Below are positions 18,711-28,100 of a stretch of DNA of 64,000 nt, piece after piece (position 1 is the first letter of the stretch; each line of letters starts with the position of its first letter). The DNA lies in assembly GCF_002368295.1 (NCBI RefSeq), contig NZ_AP018248.1, forward strand, positions 3,235,725-3,299,724. Direction: 5' to 3'. This stretch comes from Tolypothrix tenuis PCC 7101. Its GTDB lineage: Bacteria > Cyanobacteriota > Cyanobacteriia > Cyanobacteriales > Nostocaceae. Position numbers and translations under genes: made by a program. Below the pieces are notes generated by a model. That model did no database searches and was not told where the DNA came from. It saw only the letters and a list, made by a program, of their open reading frames with translations.

Positions 18711-18816
18711 TTTATTCTTTTTATGATTAATTAGCGCAACATTTAAAAATTTCAAATAGCTTAATCAGGCTTTTATTAAATCACTATTACTATTTACACT
18801 CAGCATTTTGATTAGC

Positions 18817-18880
18817 GTAAGGGCACGGCACCAGTAAGATAATTTGATATGCCAAAAGATTGTGGATGCCGTGCCCCTAC
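18817..18880. repeat. Imperfect inverted repeat, 14-bp arms
   Basis: Left arm GTAAGGGCACGGCA pairs with TGCCGTGCCCCTAC with one mismatch across a 36-base loop. The GGGGCACGGCA arm looks like a dispersed cyanobacterial repeat. Confidence 0.7.
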
Positions 18881-18935
18881 CGACCCATCTGTCGCGTTCT
18901 TTTTTCAAAATGGTATAACTAGAACAATATACTGC

Positions 18936-19871
18936 TCACGCTGACATTAATTGCTGGAGGCGTTTTGGTTCATCTCCCAGCCAATCGGGATTTTTGGCAG
19001 TACCGTCGAAAATGGATGAAGTCTTGAAAGGTTCAAACTCGCCGCGAGATCCAGCGTCTGCGGTTTTAGCTAACAATGTTTGCACCTGCTCCTCTGTCAT
19101 CGGTTGAAATGTGTCTACAGCTTTGAATGCTTGGTCGAGAATCTCCATATTGTCGATTCCTGTAATTACCACTGAGGTGGGTAGATTCAGCGCATAGTGG
19201 AGACATTCAATCGGCGTTACCGTCTTGGACTTGAGCAGAATCCCATTCGCCATACTTTTCATTCCCAAAATACCGATGTTTCGTTTGACTAGTTCTGGTA
19301 CAACCAGCTTGGCGAAACTCCGATAGTGTGCGTCCATCACATTTAATGGCATCTGAGCTGTAGCAAATTTAAAGCCGTAATTGTCTGCGACTTGGAGCAT
19401 ATGCAGATGAATTTCGGGGTCTTTGTGCCCCGTAAAGCCAATGTAGCGGAGCTTTCCAGCTGCTTGTGCTGCAACTAGCGCCGCATTTGCTCCCTCTTCA
19501 TCAAAAACCCGATGCGGATCATCAAATCGCAGGATTTCGTGATGTTGTACCAGGTCAATGCAATCGACTTGTAAGCGTTTTAAGGATTCATCGAGCTGTT
19601 TAGTAGCTTCTTTTTTAGAGCGTCCGTCAATTTTTGTCATCAGAAACACTTTGTCTCGATAGCCATCATGGAGCGCTTTCCCCATGCGAATTTCACTCTC
19701 ACCTCCGTTATAGTCCCAACTGTTATCCATGAAGGTGATGCCCCGATCAATTGCTGTACGAACAAGCCGTATTGCCAACTGCTCATCTACGTGTTTCAAG
19801 CTGAGATGCCATCCTCCCAATCCAATTGCAGAAACTCTCTCTCCAGTACTACCAAGTTCTCGATATAGCAT
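18936..19871 (-). CDS. Aldo/keto reductase
   Basis: 311 residues from the ATG at 19871, which has AAGGAAA upstream; a longer frame to 20033 adds 54 residues unlike the family. The catalytic tetrad of aldo/keto reductases is visible: Asp49 and Tyr54 (MDNSWDYNGG), Lys80 (LMTKIDG) and His110 (DLVQHHEI). It is an NADPH-dependent oxidoreductase of the TIM-barrel type; the carbonyl substrate is unknown. It lies just downstream of the large catalase on the same strand, so a role in detoxifying stress products is plausible but unproven. Confidence 0.9.
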   Translation of the reverse strand: MLYRELGSTGERVSAIGLGGWHLSLKHVDEQLAIRLVRTAIDRGITFMDNSWDYNGGESEIRMGKALHDGYRDKVFLMTKIDGRSKKEATKQLDESLKRLQVDCIDLVQHHEILRFDDPHRVFDEEGANAALVAAQAAGKLRYIGFTGHKDPEIHLHMLQVADNYGFKFATAQMPLNVMDAHYRSFAKLVVPELVKRNIGILGMKSMANGILLKSKTVTPIECLHYALNLPTSVVITGIDNMEILDQAFKAVDTFQPMTEEQVQTLLAKTADAGSRGEFEPFKTSSIFDGTAKNPDWLGDEPKRLQQLMSA

Positions 19872-20048
19872 CTTTGTTTCCTTTATTTTAGTTTTTACAA
19901 ATATTTCTGAAGTGGTCTGAAAACCAAACTTGCGTTTGAATAACGTTGACATCTTGATCGAAAGTTGAATTAGCCAATATCCCACTCGTAATTTATTCAC
20001 GAGTAGGATATTGAGTAATTCACCCACCAACACCCTGAGCCTGATTAA

Positions 20049-22154
20049 TTAAGCAGGTACTTGATCCTTATGGGCACGATTCCAGTGACGATGTTGAGCG
20101 ATCGCATTGATAAATGACTTGGCAATCTCATTCGCATCGGCACTAAGAGCAGTCACTACGCCTTGATCGTCTTTTAACGACGAGTCAGATAGTTTTACTC
20201 CTGGAAGCTCAGCAGCTTTGAGTAAATCAACACCTTCCCCTGTGGCAGCGATTGGTTTGCAATGCTTAAAGGCTTCATTGATGAAATGCACAGCTTCGCC
20301 ATTCATCTTCAAAGCTTCCAGACTTTTTGCACCGCCAGGTACATAAATCGCATCAAACATCGGTGAGGCACTTGTTAAGAAGGTCTTGTCCACTTCAATT
20401 TCTTGACCATCTGCACTTTTAATTTTGCCTTTGAACTTGGATACAACTTCTGCCATTGCACCAACGTCTTTCAAGGCTTGCTTGATAGCCATAATCTGAG
20501 CAGCATCTACTCCATCTGCTGCCAAAATTGCCACTTTCCGACCTTTAGCAGTTTTCGTCGTATTGTTTTGGCTTAGTGCTTCGGAACTTTGTCCGTGATT
20601 TTTGACTGTCACTGCGCTTGGTGCAGCGACTCCGATGCCTTGGGCAACTCGTTTGGCTAATTCATGATCCACATGGTTGAAGCGATCAACCATCCGTTCG
20701 CGCACTCCTTGATCGCCAACTTTGCCTAATTCAAAATGAGCCGCCTCTATTAAGTGTTCCTTCTCCACAGGTGAAAGGCTGTTCCAGAATAGAGTGGCTT
20801 GGCTAAAGTGCTCTTTAAAGCTAGGGCTGCGATCGCGGACTTTATGCCCTTCTACACGCTCCGGATAATGCACATATCCACCTTCCGCTGCTGTACTCAC
20901 CTCTGGACGATTTTCACCCAATGAATTAGGCGAGTAGTTGACGCGGCTAGTCTTAATTTCCATTTGCATCCGCCCATCTTGTTGATTGTTGTGGAACGGA
21001 CAAACCGGACGATTAATTGGCAAATGGGCAAAGTTTGGACTGCCTAAGCGATGTAGTTGCGTATCGTGGTAAGAGAATAGCCGACCTTGCAAGAGTGGAT
21101 CGTCGCTAAAGTCAATTCCTGGGACGACGTTGGAGGGTTGAAAAGCTACCTGCTCGGTTTCTGCAAAGAAATTATCTGGGTTGCGGTTAAGAACCATTTT
21201 GCCGACGGGACGGACAGGAACTAATTCTTCAGGAATGATTTTGGTTGCATCCAAAATATCAAAATCGAATTTGTGCTCGTCTGCTTCTTCAATGATTTGC
21301 ACACCGAGTTCGTATTCTGGGTAATCACCCATGTCGATAGAATCCCACAAATCGCGGCGATGAAAGTCGGGGTCTTTACCAGCGAGTTTCTGTGCTTCGT
21401 CAAAGACATTGGAATGTACTCCTAAAAGCGGCTTCCAATGGTATTTCACAAACCGAGATTTACCTTGTGCATTCACCCAACGGAAAGTATGTACGCCAAA
21501 TCCCTGCATCATGCGGAAGTTTCTCGGGAGAGTGCGATCGCTCAAAATCCACATAATCATATGGGTTGATTCGGGAATTAGTGAGATGAAGTCCCAAAAA
21601 CTTGGATGGGCTGTTGAAGCTTGCGGCATCTCATGATCCGGTTCTGGCTTGATCGCATGAACTATATCAGGAAACTTAATCGCGTCTTGAATAAAGAATA
21701 CTGGAATGTTGTTCCCAACTAAATCATAGTTGCCATCTTCAGTATAGAATTTTACCGAAAACCCTCGTACATCCCGCACGGTGTCCGCTGAACCCCGCGA
21801 GCCGCCTACTGTTGAGAAGCGAACAAAGACGGGTGTTTTGATTGCTGGATCTTGCAAGAATTTAGCTTTAGTAAACTCTGCCATTGATTCGTAAGGCTGG
21901 AAATAGCCATGAGCACCCGATCCCCGCGCATGAACCACTCGTTCTGGAATGCGTTCTCGATCAAAGTGTGTCAGCTTTTCTTGAAAGTGGAAATCTTCTT
22001 TTAACGAAGGGCCGCGTGTTCCTACTTTGAGCGTATTGTCGGTATCGTTAATTTTTACACCTTGATTACTTGTGAGTTTCTCGTCTGCATCTTTACGATA
22101 GGGTTGTAGAGCTTCATTTTTGGTGTTTTCATTAACCTGTTGCTGCTCAGTCAT
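20049..22154 (-). CDS. katE: Large-subunit catalase, KatE/HPII type
   Basis: 701 residues, the length of clade 2 catalases. The haem pocket is intact: His82 in HARGSGAHGYF, the GNN motif at 147-149, and the proximal Tyr362 in LFSYHDTQLHRLG. A C-terminal flavodoxin/DJ-1-like domain (about 540-690) starts at KGRKVAILAADGVDA, as in E. coli HPII. It splits hydrogen peroxide in the cytoplasm. The start has a modest upstream AGGA. The aldo/keto reductase follows about 180 bases downstream. Confidence 0.96.
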   Translation of the reverse strand: MTEQQQVNENTKNEALQPYRKDADEKLTSNQGVKINDTDNTLKVGTRGPSLKEDFHFQEKLTHFDRERIPERVVHARGSGAHGYFQPYESMAEFTKAKFLQDPAIKTPVFVRFSTVGGSRGSADTVRDVRGFSVKFYTEDGNYDLVGNNIPVFFIQDAIKFPDIVHAIKPEPDHEMPQASTAHPSFWDFISLIPESTHMIMWILSDRTLPRNFRMMQGFGVHTFRWVNAQGKSRFVKYHWKPLLGVHSNVFDEAQKLAGKDPDFHRRDLWDSIDMGDYPEYELGVQIIEEADEHKFDFDILDATKIIPEELVPVRPVGKMVLNRNPDNFFAETEQVAFQPSNVVPGIDFSDDPLLQGRLFSYHDTQLHRLGSPNFAHLPINRPVCPFHNNQQDGRMQMEIKTSRVNYSPNSLGENRPEVSTAAEGGYVHYPERVEGHKVRDRSPSFKEHFSQATLFWNSLSPVEKEHLIEAAHFELGKVGDQGVRERMVDRFNHVDHELAKRVAQGIGVAAPSAVTVKNHGQSSEALSQNNTTKTAKGRKVAILAADGVDAAQIMAIKQALKDVGAMAEVVSKFKGKIKSADGQEIEVDKTFLTSASPMFDAIYVPGGAKSLEALKMNGEAVHFINEAFKHCKPIAATGEGVDLLKAAELPGVKLSDSSLKDDQGVVTALSADANEIAKSFINAIAQHRHWNRAHKDQVPA

Positions 22155-22785
22155 AAAAATCCTAATTCCTGATTGTATTTGAGATAGCTCCTAGAACTCG
22201 TACCAATTCCCAATAAGTGAAGAAGCAGGGGAGCTCTTAGCAGGGGAGAAAAACCACCCACAAGGGGGAGCCAGTCTCGTGGGCGGCTCCGCCGACTTGA
22301 GAGAACTGGCGTTGGGGCTTCAACCAAGGGAGAAAAAGGAGCAAGGGGGCTTTTGCCCACAAGGGGCAAGGTTTGTACCTTTCCCCCTGCCCCGTTCCCC
22401 GTTCCCCCTGCCTCTTATCAAGCCAGATTTAAACAGGGTTTGCAGCTTTAGATCTGTGCTTAATACTTACTTATAATTGGTGAATTCTTTTTTCTTTTCA
22501 GACGGACTCAGCCAATGATTAGCCTTCACCATAGTAGAAAATCAATTATAGAAGTGCTTCCCTCTATTGATGGATGACACCTATGCATTGGGAGTTAGTC
22601 ACCAAACATTTACTCTACAAACTAGTATCGCCAGGCGGGATTCAAAATTCTCTCTTGGAAAGTTCTGTTTTCTCTTTTGAGCATTTGTGCAATTCTAATT
22701 TTTGTTAACTATCGCCAGATGAATTGATGCTCAATGCATTGGGCTGCAGCTGCTTATAGAGTCTTTCCGGCAAAAGTTGCGCCCA
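22155..22785. other. Intergenic region with GC-rich dispersed repeat
   Basis: 631 bases. The catalase promoter should be at the left end. The middle (about 22200-22420) is a G-rich patchwork whose GTGGGCGGCTCCGCCGACTT core resembles the patch at 34100-34125 and less closely 41265-41290. Near 22625 the string ACTAGTATCGCCAGGCGG resembles ACTAGTACCGCAAGGCGG at 39432. No gene is supportable. Confidence 0.55.
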
Positions 22786-23862
22786 TTAATTATCTCGAAT
22801 TGGGATTTGAATTACAAATTCTGTACCTACACATGGTTGTGAATAGCATTCTAGTTTACCACCGTGCAGTTCGTTCACAATTTGGTAACTAATTGATAAA
22901 CCTAAACCTGTACCTTTGCCTACTGCTTTGGTGGTAAAAAATGGGTCAAATACTTTATTTCGCACTTTCTCGTCCATTCCTATCCCATTATCAGCAATCC
23001 GAATTTCCACCCAAGATTTATCAATAATTTTAGTAGTAATATGTATTTGTAGCCGCTTAGTTACTTCCTGTTCTATATTAGCTTTCTTTTGTTTTAGTAA
23101 AGCATCTTCTAAAGCATCAATTGCATTGGTAATCAAGTTCATAAATACCTGATTCATGTGCCCAGCGTAGCACTTGATTAATGGCAAATTTTCGTAGTTT
23201 TTAATAACTTCAATACCAAAATAATTATCTGCTGATGCTTTGAGACGACTGTTTAAAATCACTAAGGTGCTATCAATTCCCTCATGAATATCTACTGATT
23301 TAAATTCTGCTTCATCTAAACGAGAAAAAGTACGGAGTGACTTCACGATTTCGCAAATGCGCTCGGCTCCTACATTCATAGAGCGAAATAGTTTTTCTGC
23401 ATCTTGCTTGAGGAAATCAAATTCAATGACTTGAATTTCTCGTTTAATTTCTACCTCTGGTTCAGGGTAATATTTTTGATAAAGCGCAATTAGTTTGAAT
23501 AAGTCTTGAAAATATTCATAAGCATAAGTTAAATTCCCGTAAATAAAACTGACTGGGTTATTAATTTCGTGAGCAATTCCAGCCACCAGAACGCCGAGAG
23601 CAGACATTTTCTCTGATTCTATGAGTTTCATTTGTAAAGCTTCGAGATTTTTGAGAGCAGTTTCTAGCTCATCACCTCTGTGCTTCAAAGCAGTTTGTGA
23701 TTCTTCTAACTCGCGAATCATATTTTTGAGAACGCTTTCTCTAACTTCAGTATTGTTCTCTAATTGTTGTCTATCGGCTTCTGAACGCTCTAACTTTTTT
23801 CTCAGAATCCGAACTGTTTTTTCTAACTCTTTAAGTCTGCTCTCATTGTCTGTGGTTTCCAT
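22786..23862 (-). CDS. Soluble sensor histidine kinase, FIST-linked
   Basis: 358 residues. An N-terminal coiled coil (about 1-80, Glu/Leu/Lys rich) precedes the phosphoacceptor block MSALGVLVAGIAHEINNPVSF and an HATPase domain with DNGIGMDE and GKGTGLGLSISYQI motifs. There is no membrane helix and no sensory domain of its own. It begins six bases after the FIST gene, so it very likely receives its signal from that protein. Its kinase core is of the same NNPV-type subfamily as the kinases at 25105, 46165 and 63280. Confidence 0.92.
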   Translation of the reverse strand: METTDNESRLKELEKTVRILRKKLERSEADRQQLENNTEVRESVLKNMIRELEESQTALKHRGDELETALKNLEALQMKLIESEKMSALGVLVAGIAHEINNPVSFIYGNLTYAYEYFQDLFKLIALYQKYYPEPEVEIKREIQVIEFDFLKQDAEKLFRSMNVGAERICEIVKSLRTFSRLDEAEFKSVDIHEGIDSTLVILNSRLKASADNYFGIEVIKNYENLPLIKCYAGHMNQVFMNLITNAIDALEDALLKQKKANIEQEVTKRLQIHITTKIIDKSWVEIRIADNGIGMDEKVRNKVFDPFFTTKAVGKGTGLGLSISYQIVNELHGGKLECYSQPCVGTEFVIQIPIRDN

Positions 23863-23868
23863 AAGCCT

Positions 23869-25035
23869 CTACTTTGTTCCTAGAAGCAAAGTCACAAAAG
23901 TTTCTTGGTGATAGTAAGAAGAACCATGAGGTTCTAAGGGTGCAAATTCACCGTAGGTGTAGAATCCACAAATGGGTACTTCTGCACGCAGTGCATTTTT
24001 TACGAGTTGATATTCTTCTTTGGCTCTGGTTCCTAAAAGCCAACGACGACAGCAACAAGAAAATAATAAAACTGCTTCTGGTTGCGTTCCGGGATAATTT
24101 GCTAAAGCATTTTTAAATGATGTTTCTGAGGCTGCAATTACATCGTCTCTACTAATATCTGTAACTTGAACCGTGGCTTGTTCTGGAACATTACCAAGAA
24201 AATTTATGCTACCAGTTTCTACATCGTAAGTATTAGGTACTCGCATATAATAGCGATCGCTCTCTCCTTCATACACAGCTAAAGGATGCTCCGCAGTCGG
24301 AGGGCGATCGCCTAAATAGCGCTCATAATATGCTAGTGCTGTAATACCTTCAATCTCGTAGAGGACGGTTTCGTGAGATTTGGTAACAATGCTTTTACTT
24401 CCAATGGGTTCCCAGCCACAACCAATTCCATAGGAAAATTTGATATCTCCAGAAAAGATTAAAACTGGTAGGGAATCGGTTAGTACTTCGTTGCAGAAAA
24501 ATTGATAGGTTTTGGTAAACCTAAATTGATCGCCTGCTGTACCGCCTAAAATTGGCATTTCTGAACCTAAGGCTAGTTTTAATCCTTGCAGAATTAACTC
24601 GCCATTAGTTGTGGAACCATCTTCTATATAACTAGCTGGAACAGTAATACATAATTTCGCACTATTAGTACATTTTTGAGTTGCTTGTTGTACAGCTTGT
24701 TTAGCCGCCTCTAAAGGGTTACCTTTTGCACCATACCCCACACCCGCACGAATTTCTACATTGTCAGAGTAAAAAAGCATGAGTGTTAAAGAATCTTGTT
24801 GAAATCCTAAGCCTGAGGACACTTCGCCATCGGTAGTGCAACCAATCAATTCAATTTTGGGAAAGGCTTGGTTAATTTCTTTAACGATTAAAGCATGATC
24901 GAAATCAATAGCAGCAAATAAGATGCCTGCTTGAGGAATTACACCATCTAAATCGTTGATACAATGTTCTAAAACTTCTGTAATCGCATCTTGGGAATCG
25001 GGATCTTCACTATGTCCAACAACAACTTTTAGCAT
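23869..25035 (-). CDS. FIST-domain sensory protein (FIST N + FIST C)
   Basis: 388 residues. The pattern QAGILFAAIDFDH, then ELIGCTTDGEVSSGLGFQQDS, then GGTAGDQFRF is the FIST N domain (about 25-225). VLLFSCCCRRWLLG and VPICGFYTYGEFAP are the FIST C domain (about 235-375). FIST proteins are believed to sense small ligands, perhaps amino acids, and are usually coupled to kinases or chemoreceptors. It sits between a giant hybrid kinase and a histidine kinase on one strand. The ATG has AGGAAA at good spacing. The unusual CCC in the C domain matches the family's Cys. Confidence 0.9.
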   Translation of the reverse strand: MLKVVVGHSEDPDSQDAITEVLEHCINDLDGVIPQAGILFAAIDFDHALIVKEINQAFPKIELIGCTTDGEVSSGLGFQQDSLTLMLFYSDNVEIRAGVGYGAKGNPLEAAKQAVQQATQKCTNSAKLCITVPASYIEDGSTTNGELILQGLKLALGSEMPILGGTAGDQFRFTKTYQFFCNEVLTDSLPVLIFSGDIKFSYGIGCGWEPIGSKSIVTKSHETVLYEIEGITALAYYERYLGDRPPTAEHPLAVYEGESDRYYMRVPNTYDVETGSINFLGNVPEQATVQVTDISRDDVIAASETSFKNALANYPGTQPEAVLLFSCCCRRWLLGTRAKEEYQLVKNALRAEVPICGFYTYGEFAPLEPHGSSYYHQETFVTLLLGTK

Positions 25036-25104
25036 TTTTATTTCCTAGTTAAAAATATAGTTACAACTCGAATAGAGGCGATTAATCACATCTGTAACCA
25101 ATAG

Positions 25105-28100
25105 TCAAAAATCATCAGATGATGACTCTATTGGCAGACTGATCATAAACTCGGCTCCTTTCTTTGGTGAAGAATTTACATTGATTGTGCCTCCATGTTT
25201 CTCGACAATAATTTGACGAGCAATTGCTAACCCTAAACCTGTACCTTTACCTACAGGTTTAGTAGTAAATAATTGCTTAAAAATCTTTTGTTTTACTTCT
25301 GCTGTCATCCCATGACCATTATCTTGAATACTAATAATTACCTGTTGCAAATTTTCAGTTAAACTAGTAGTAATAGTGATGTAATTAGGATGAGCTTGAA
25401 TTTCTGCAAAACTGCGACCGATATTTGCTTCCTCTAAAGCATCAATGGCATTAACTAATAAATTCATAAATACTTGGTTGAGTTGTCCCGGATAACATTT
25501 AATTTGAGGAATTTCACCATAGTTTTTAATCACTTCAATAGCGGGGCGAGATTTTGAGGCTTTGAGGCGATGTTTGAGAATCAACAGAGTACTGTTGATG
25601 CCGTCATGTATATTAAAAGTAATGGGGCGATCGCTATCTGCACGGGAAAAAGTTCTCAGGCTATTACTGATATCACAAATGCGATTCACAGCATCTTGCA
25701 TAGAAGCCAGCATCTTCGGTAAGTCTTTGCGGATATAGTTGAGGTCGATAGCTTTAATTTGACGTGCAATAGCAGTACTGGAATTGCTATATTCCTGTTG
25801 ATATAAATCAATCAAGCCAAACAAATCCTTGATATAGTCCAATGCATAATCGATATTGCCACCGAGGAATCCTATCGGGTTATTGATTTCATGGGCGACA
25901 CCAGCGACAAGATTACCCAATGCAGACATTTTTTCACTTTGCACCAGTTGGGTTTGAGTCTGTTGGAGTTCGTAAAGCGCTTTCTCTAAATCTTCAGCTT
26001 TTTGGCGTAATTGAATTTCTGATTCGCGTAAGGCGGCTTCAGCGAATTTGTTGGCGCTAATATCTATCAACACTCCATCCCAAACAATCGCACCATCAGC
26101 TTGCATTTCTGGGCGGGAAGCAGCTTGTGTCCATTTTTCTTTACCAGCTACTAAAAATCTGCCTTCCCATTGCCAAGGTGTTAAATTAGCGGCTGAATCT
26201 ATAATCGATTGTTTAATGCTCTGACGTTCCTCTGGATATGTCATCCCAAACAGTACATCTGCGTCTGTGATTTCCTCTGGGTGTAAGCCAAACAGTTCAT
26301 AGCAACCAGAACTTACATAAGAAAACGATGCTGAACCATCCACAGCGAGACGGAATTGATAAATCATCCCTGGGGCGTTTTCCGCCAATTTTTGCAACTG
26401 ATTTTGAGTACTCTGTAAGGCTTGGGTGCTGTGCAGTAATTCTTTTTGGGCTTGTTGCAATTGTTGCAGCGATCGCTCTAACTGTTGGGCGTAATTTTGT
26501 GATTCTTGATACAGACGAGCATTTTCTAGGGAAATAGCGACTTGGGCGCACAGGAGATTCAAAAGTTCAACGCGATCGCCTGTAAATGCCCCAACTGTTA
26601 AGTTATTTTCTAGATATAAAATCCCAATCAATTTGCCTTGATGGAAAATCGGAGTACACAAAATACTCTGGGGGCGGTGATGGAGAATGTAGGGGTCAAC
26701 CGCAAATGTGGGATGATCGATAGCACGATCAATAACTGCCGATTTCCGAGTATTTTTTACCGAATTAATCAGGGAAATTGGTACGGTTTCACTGTTCTCT
26801 AGAGGTAGAGATTGCAAAATAGTTGTGTGTTGTTGCAGTTGAGAAACACCTGCTATTAACCATTGATCACTTTGTGGTAGTAAAAGCACAGCTTTATCAG
26901 CGCCAGCATTTTCAATCAAAATTTGCAGTAGCGCCGTTAGTAATTTCTCCAGTTCCATTTGGCTAGAAAGGGTTTGAGAAGCTTTGAGAATAGTTCTTAA
27001 ATCTAACAAAGTTGCAGAATTATATAATGTAGCGGCTTGCTTTTTGAAATCTGGGAAACTTGTCGCATTGGTTGACTGTTGGCGGATGGTTGGCAAAAGT
27101 TGTGGGTAGCGCTTTTCTAAATCATTGAGTTTAGCCACTGCACCCCAACGGGAATAAGCGTAGTAAGCATCAATCATATAGACTTGAGCGACTTTAGCTT
27201 TACCCCAATTGAGATAAAATTTAGCCGCCAATTCACAAGCGATCGCTTCTTCGTGGAGAAATTGGTTTTCCTTCGCTAGGGCGATCGCGCGATCATACAT
27301 CTCCATCGCCGCAGACATTTTTCCTAATACCCGATGTTTCTCGGCTGTGACTAAACACCATTTATGTAAATAAGTCATGGGTGCATAATCTGCCCATTTT
27401 CGCAGCTGCTTGAGGTTTTGATTTACCTGCTGCAAAATCTTGGCTTGAGCCGATTTCGATGCTGTAGGATAAATACTGAGTTTCGCTAGCGCTTGATAAA
27501 AGCAAAATAGGGATGTGAGCAAGGTTCCCTGCGATCCAGCAATCCATTTTTCGGCTAATCTCGCATTTTCCACCGCCTGCTGTTCTTGCCCAAATAATAC
27601 TCCTAGCCAAGTTTTCAAGGTATAAAGACGAGAAAGGGAATTGGCTTCTTGGGCTGCTAAATATTTCTGTTGCATGGCAATTTCATCATACACCTCACCC
27701 ACCAAACAACAAGGATCTGCGGATTTTCCCATCAAGTTCAACACCAATTGTTGCGCTATGAGATGGTATGTCAGGGCTTTGTCTTGGTGCAGTTGTTGCA
27801 GTGATTGACTGTATTTAGCAAATTCTGCTAAAACTCTATCCAACTGTTCACCAGAATGCAGCAACGCCGCACAGTAACCAGCCGCGTTATAACTCGCATA
27901 CTCAAGTTTGCCTGTCTCTAGCCCTGTTTGATAACCCTGCAATGAAGTCTCTAGGGTTGCAGCTAGTGGATCTTTCCAAATCCGAATCATATTAGAGAAG
28001 ATAAATAATACTTCTGTGCGAAATTGCTTACCTAAACCGGTTTCCGTCAGCCTTAAACCCAGTTCGCCAAATTGATACCCAGTTTCTATATCACCCATCA

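Larger units (their letters stand above)
18578..18935. other. Intergenic region between convergent genes
   Basis: Holds the terminator at 18677-18710 and the long-looped inverted repeat at 18817-18880. No gene seen. Confidence 0.55.

Noticed and set aside
19872..20033. 54-residue N-terminal extension of the aldo/keto reductase
   Set aside because: Does not resemble the family, while the ATG at 19871 has a good RBS and starts with the typical MLYRELGSTG.
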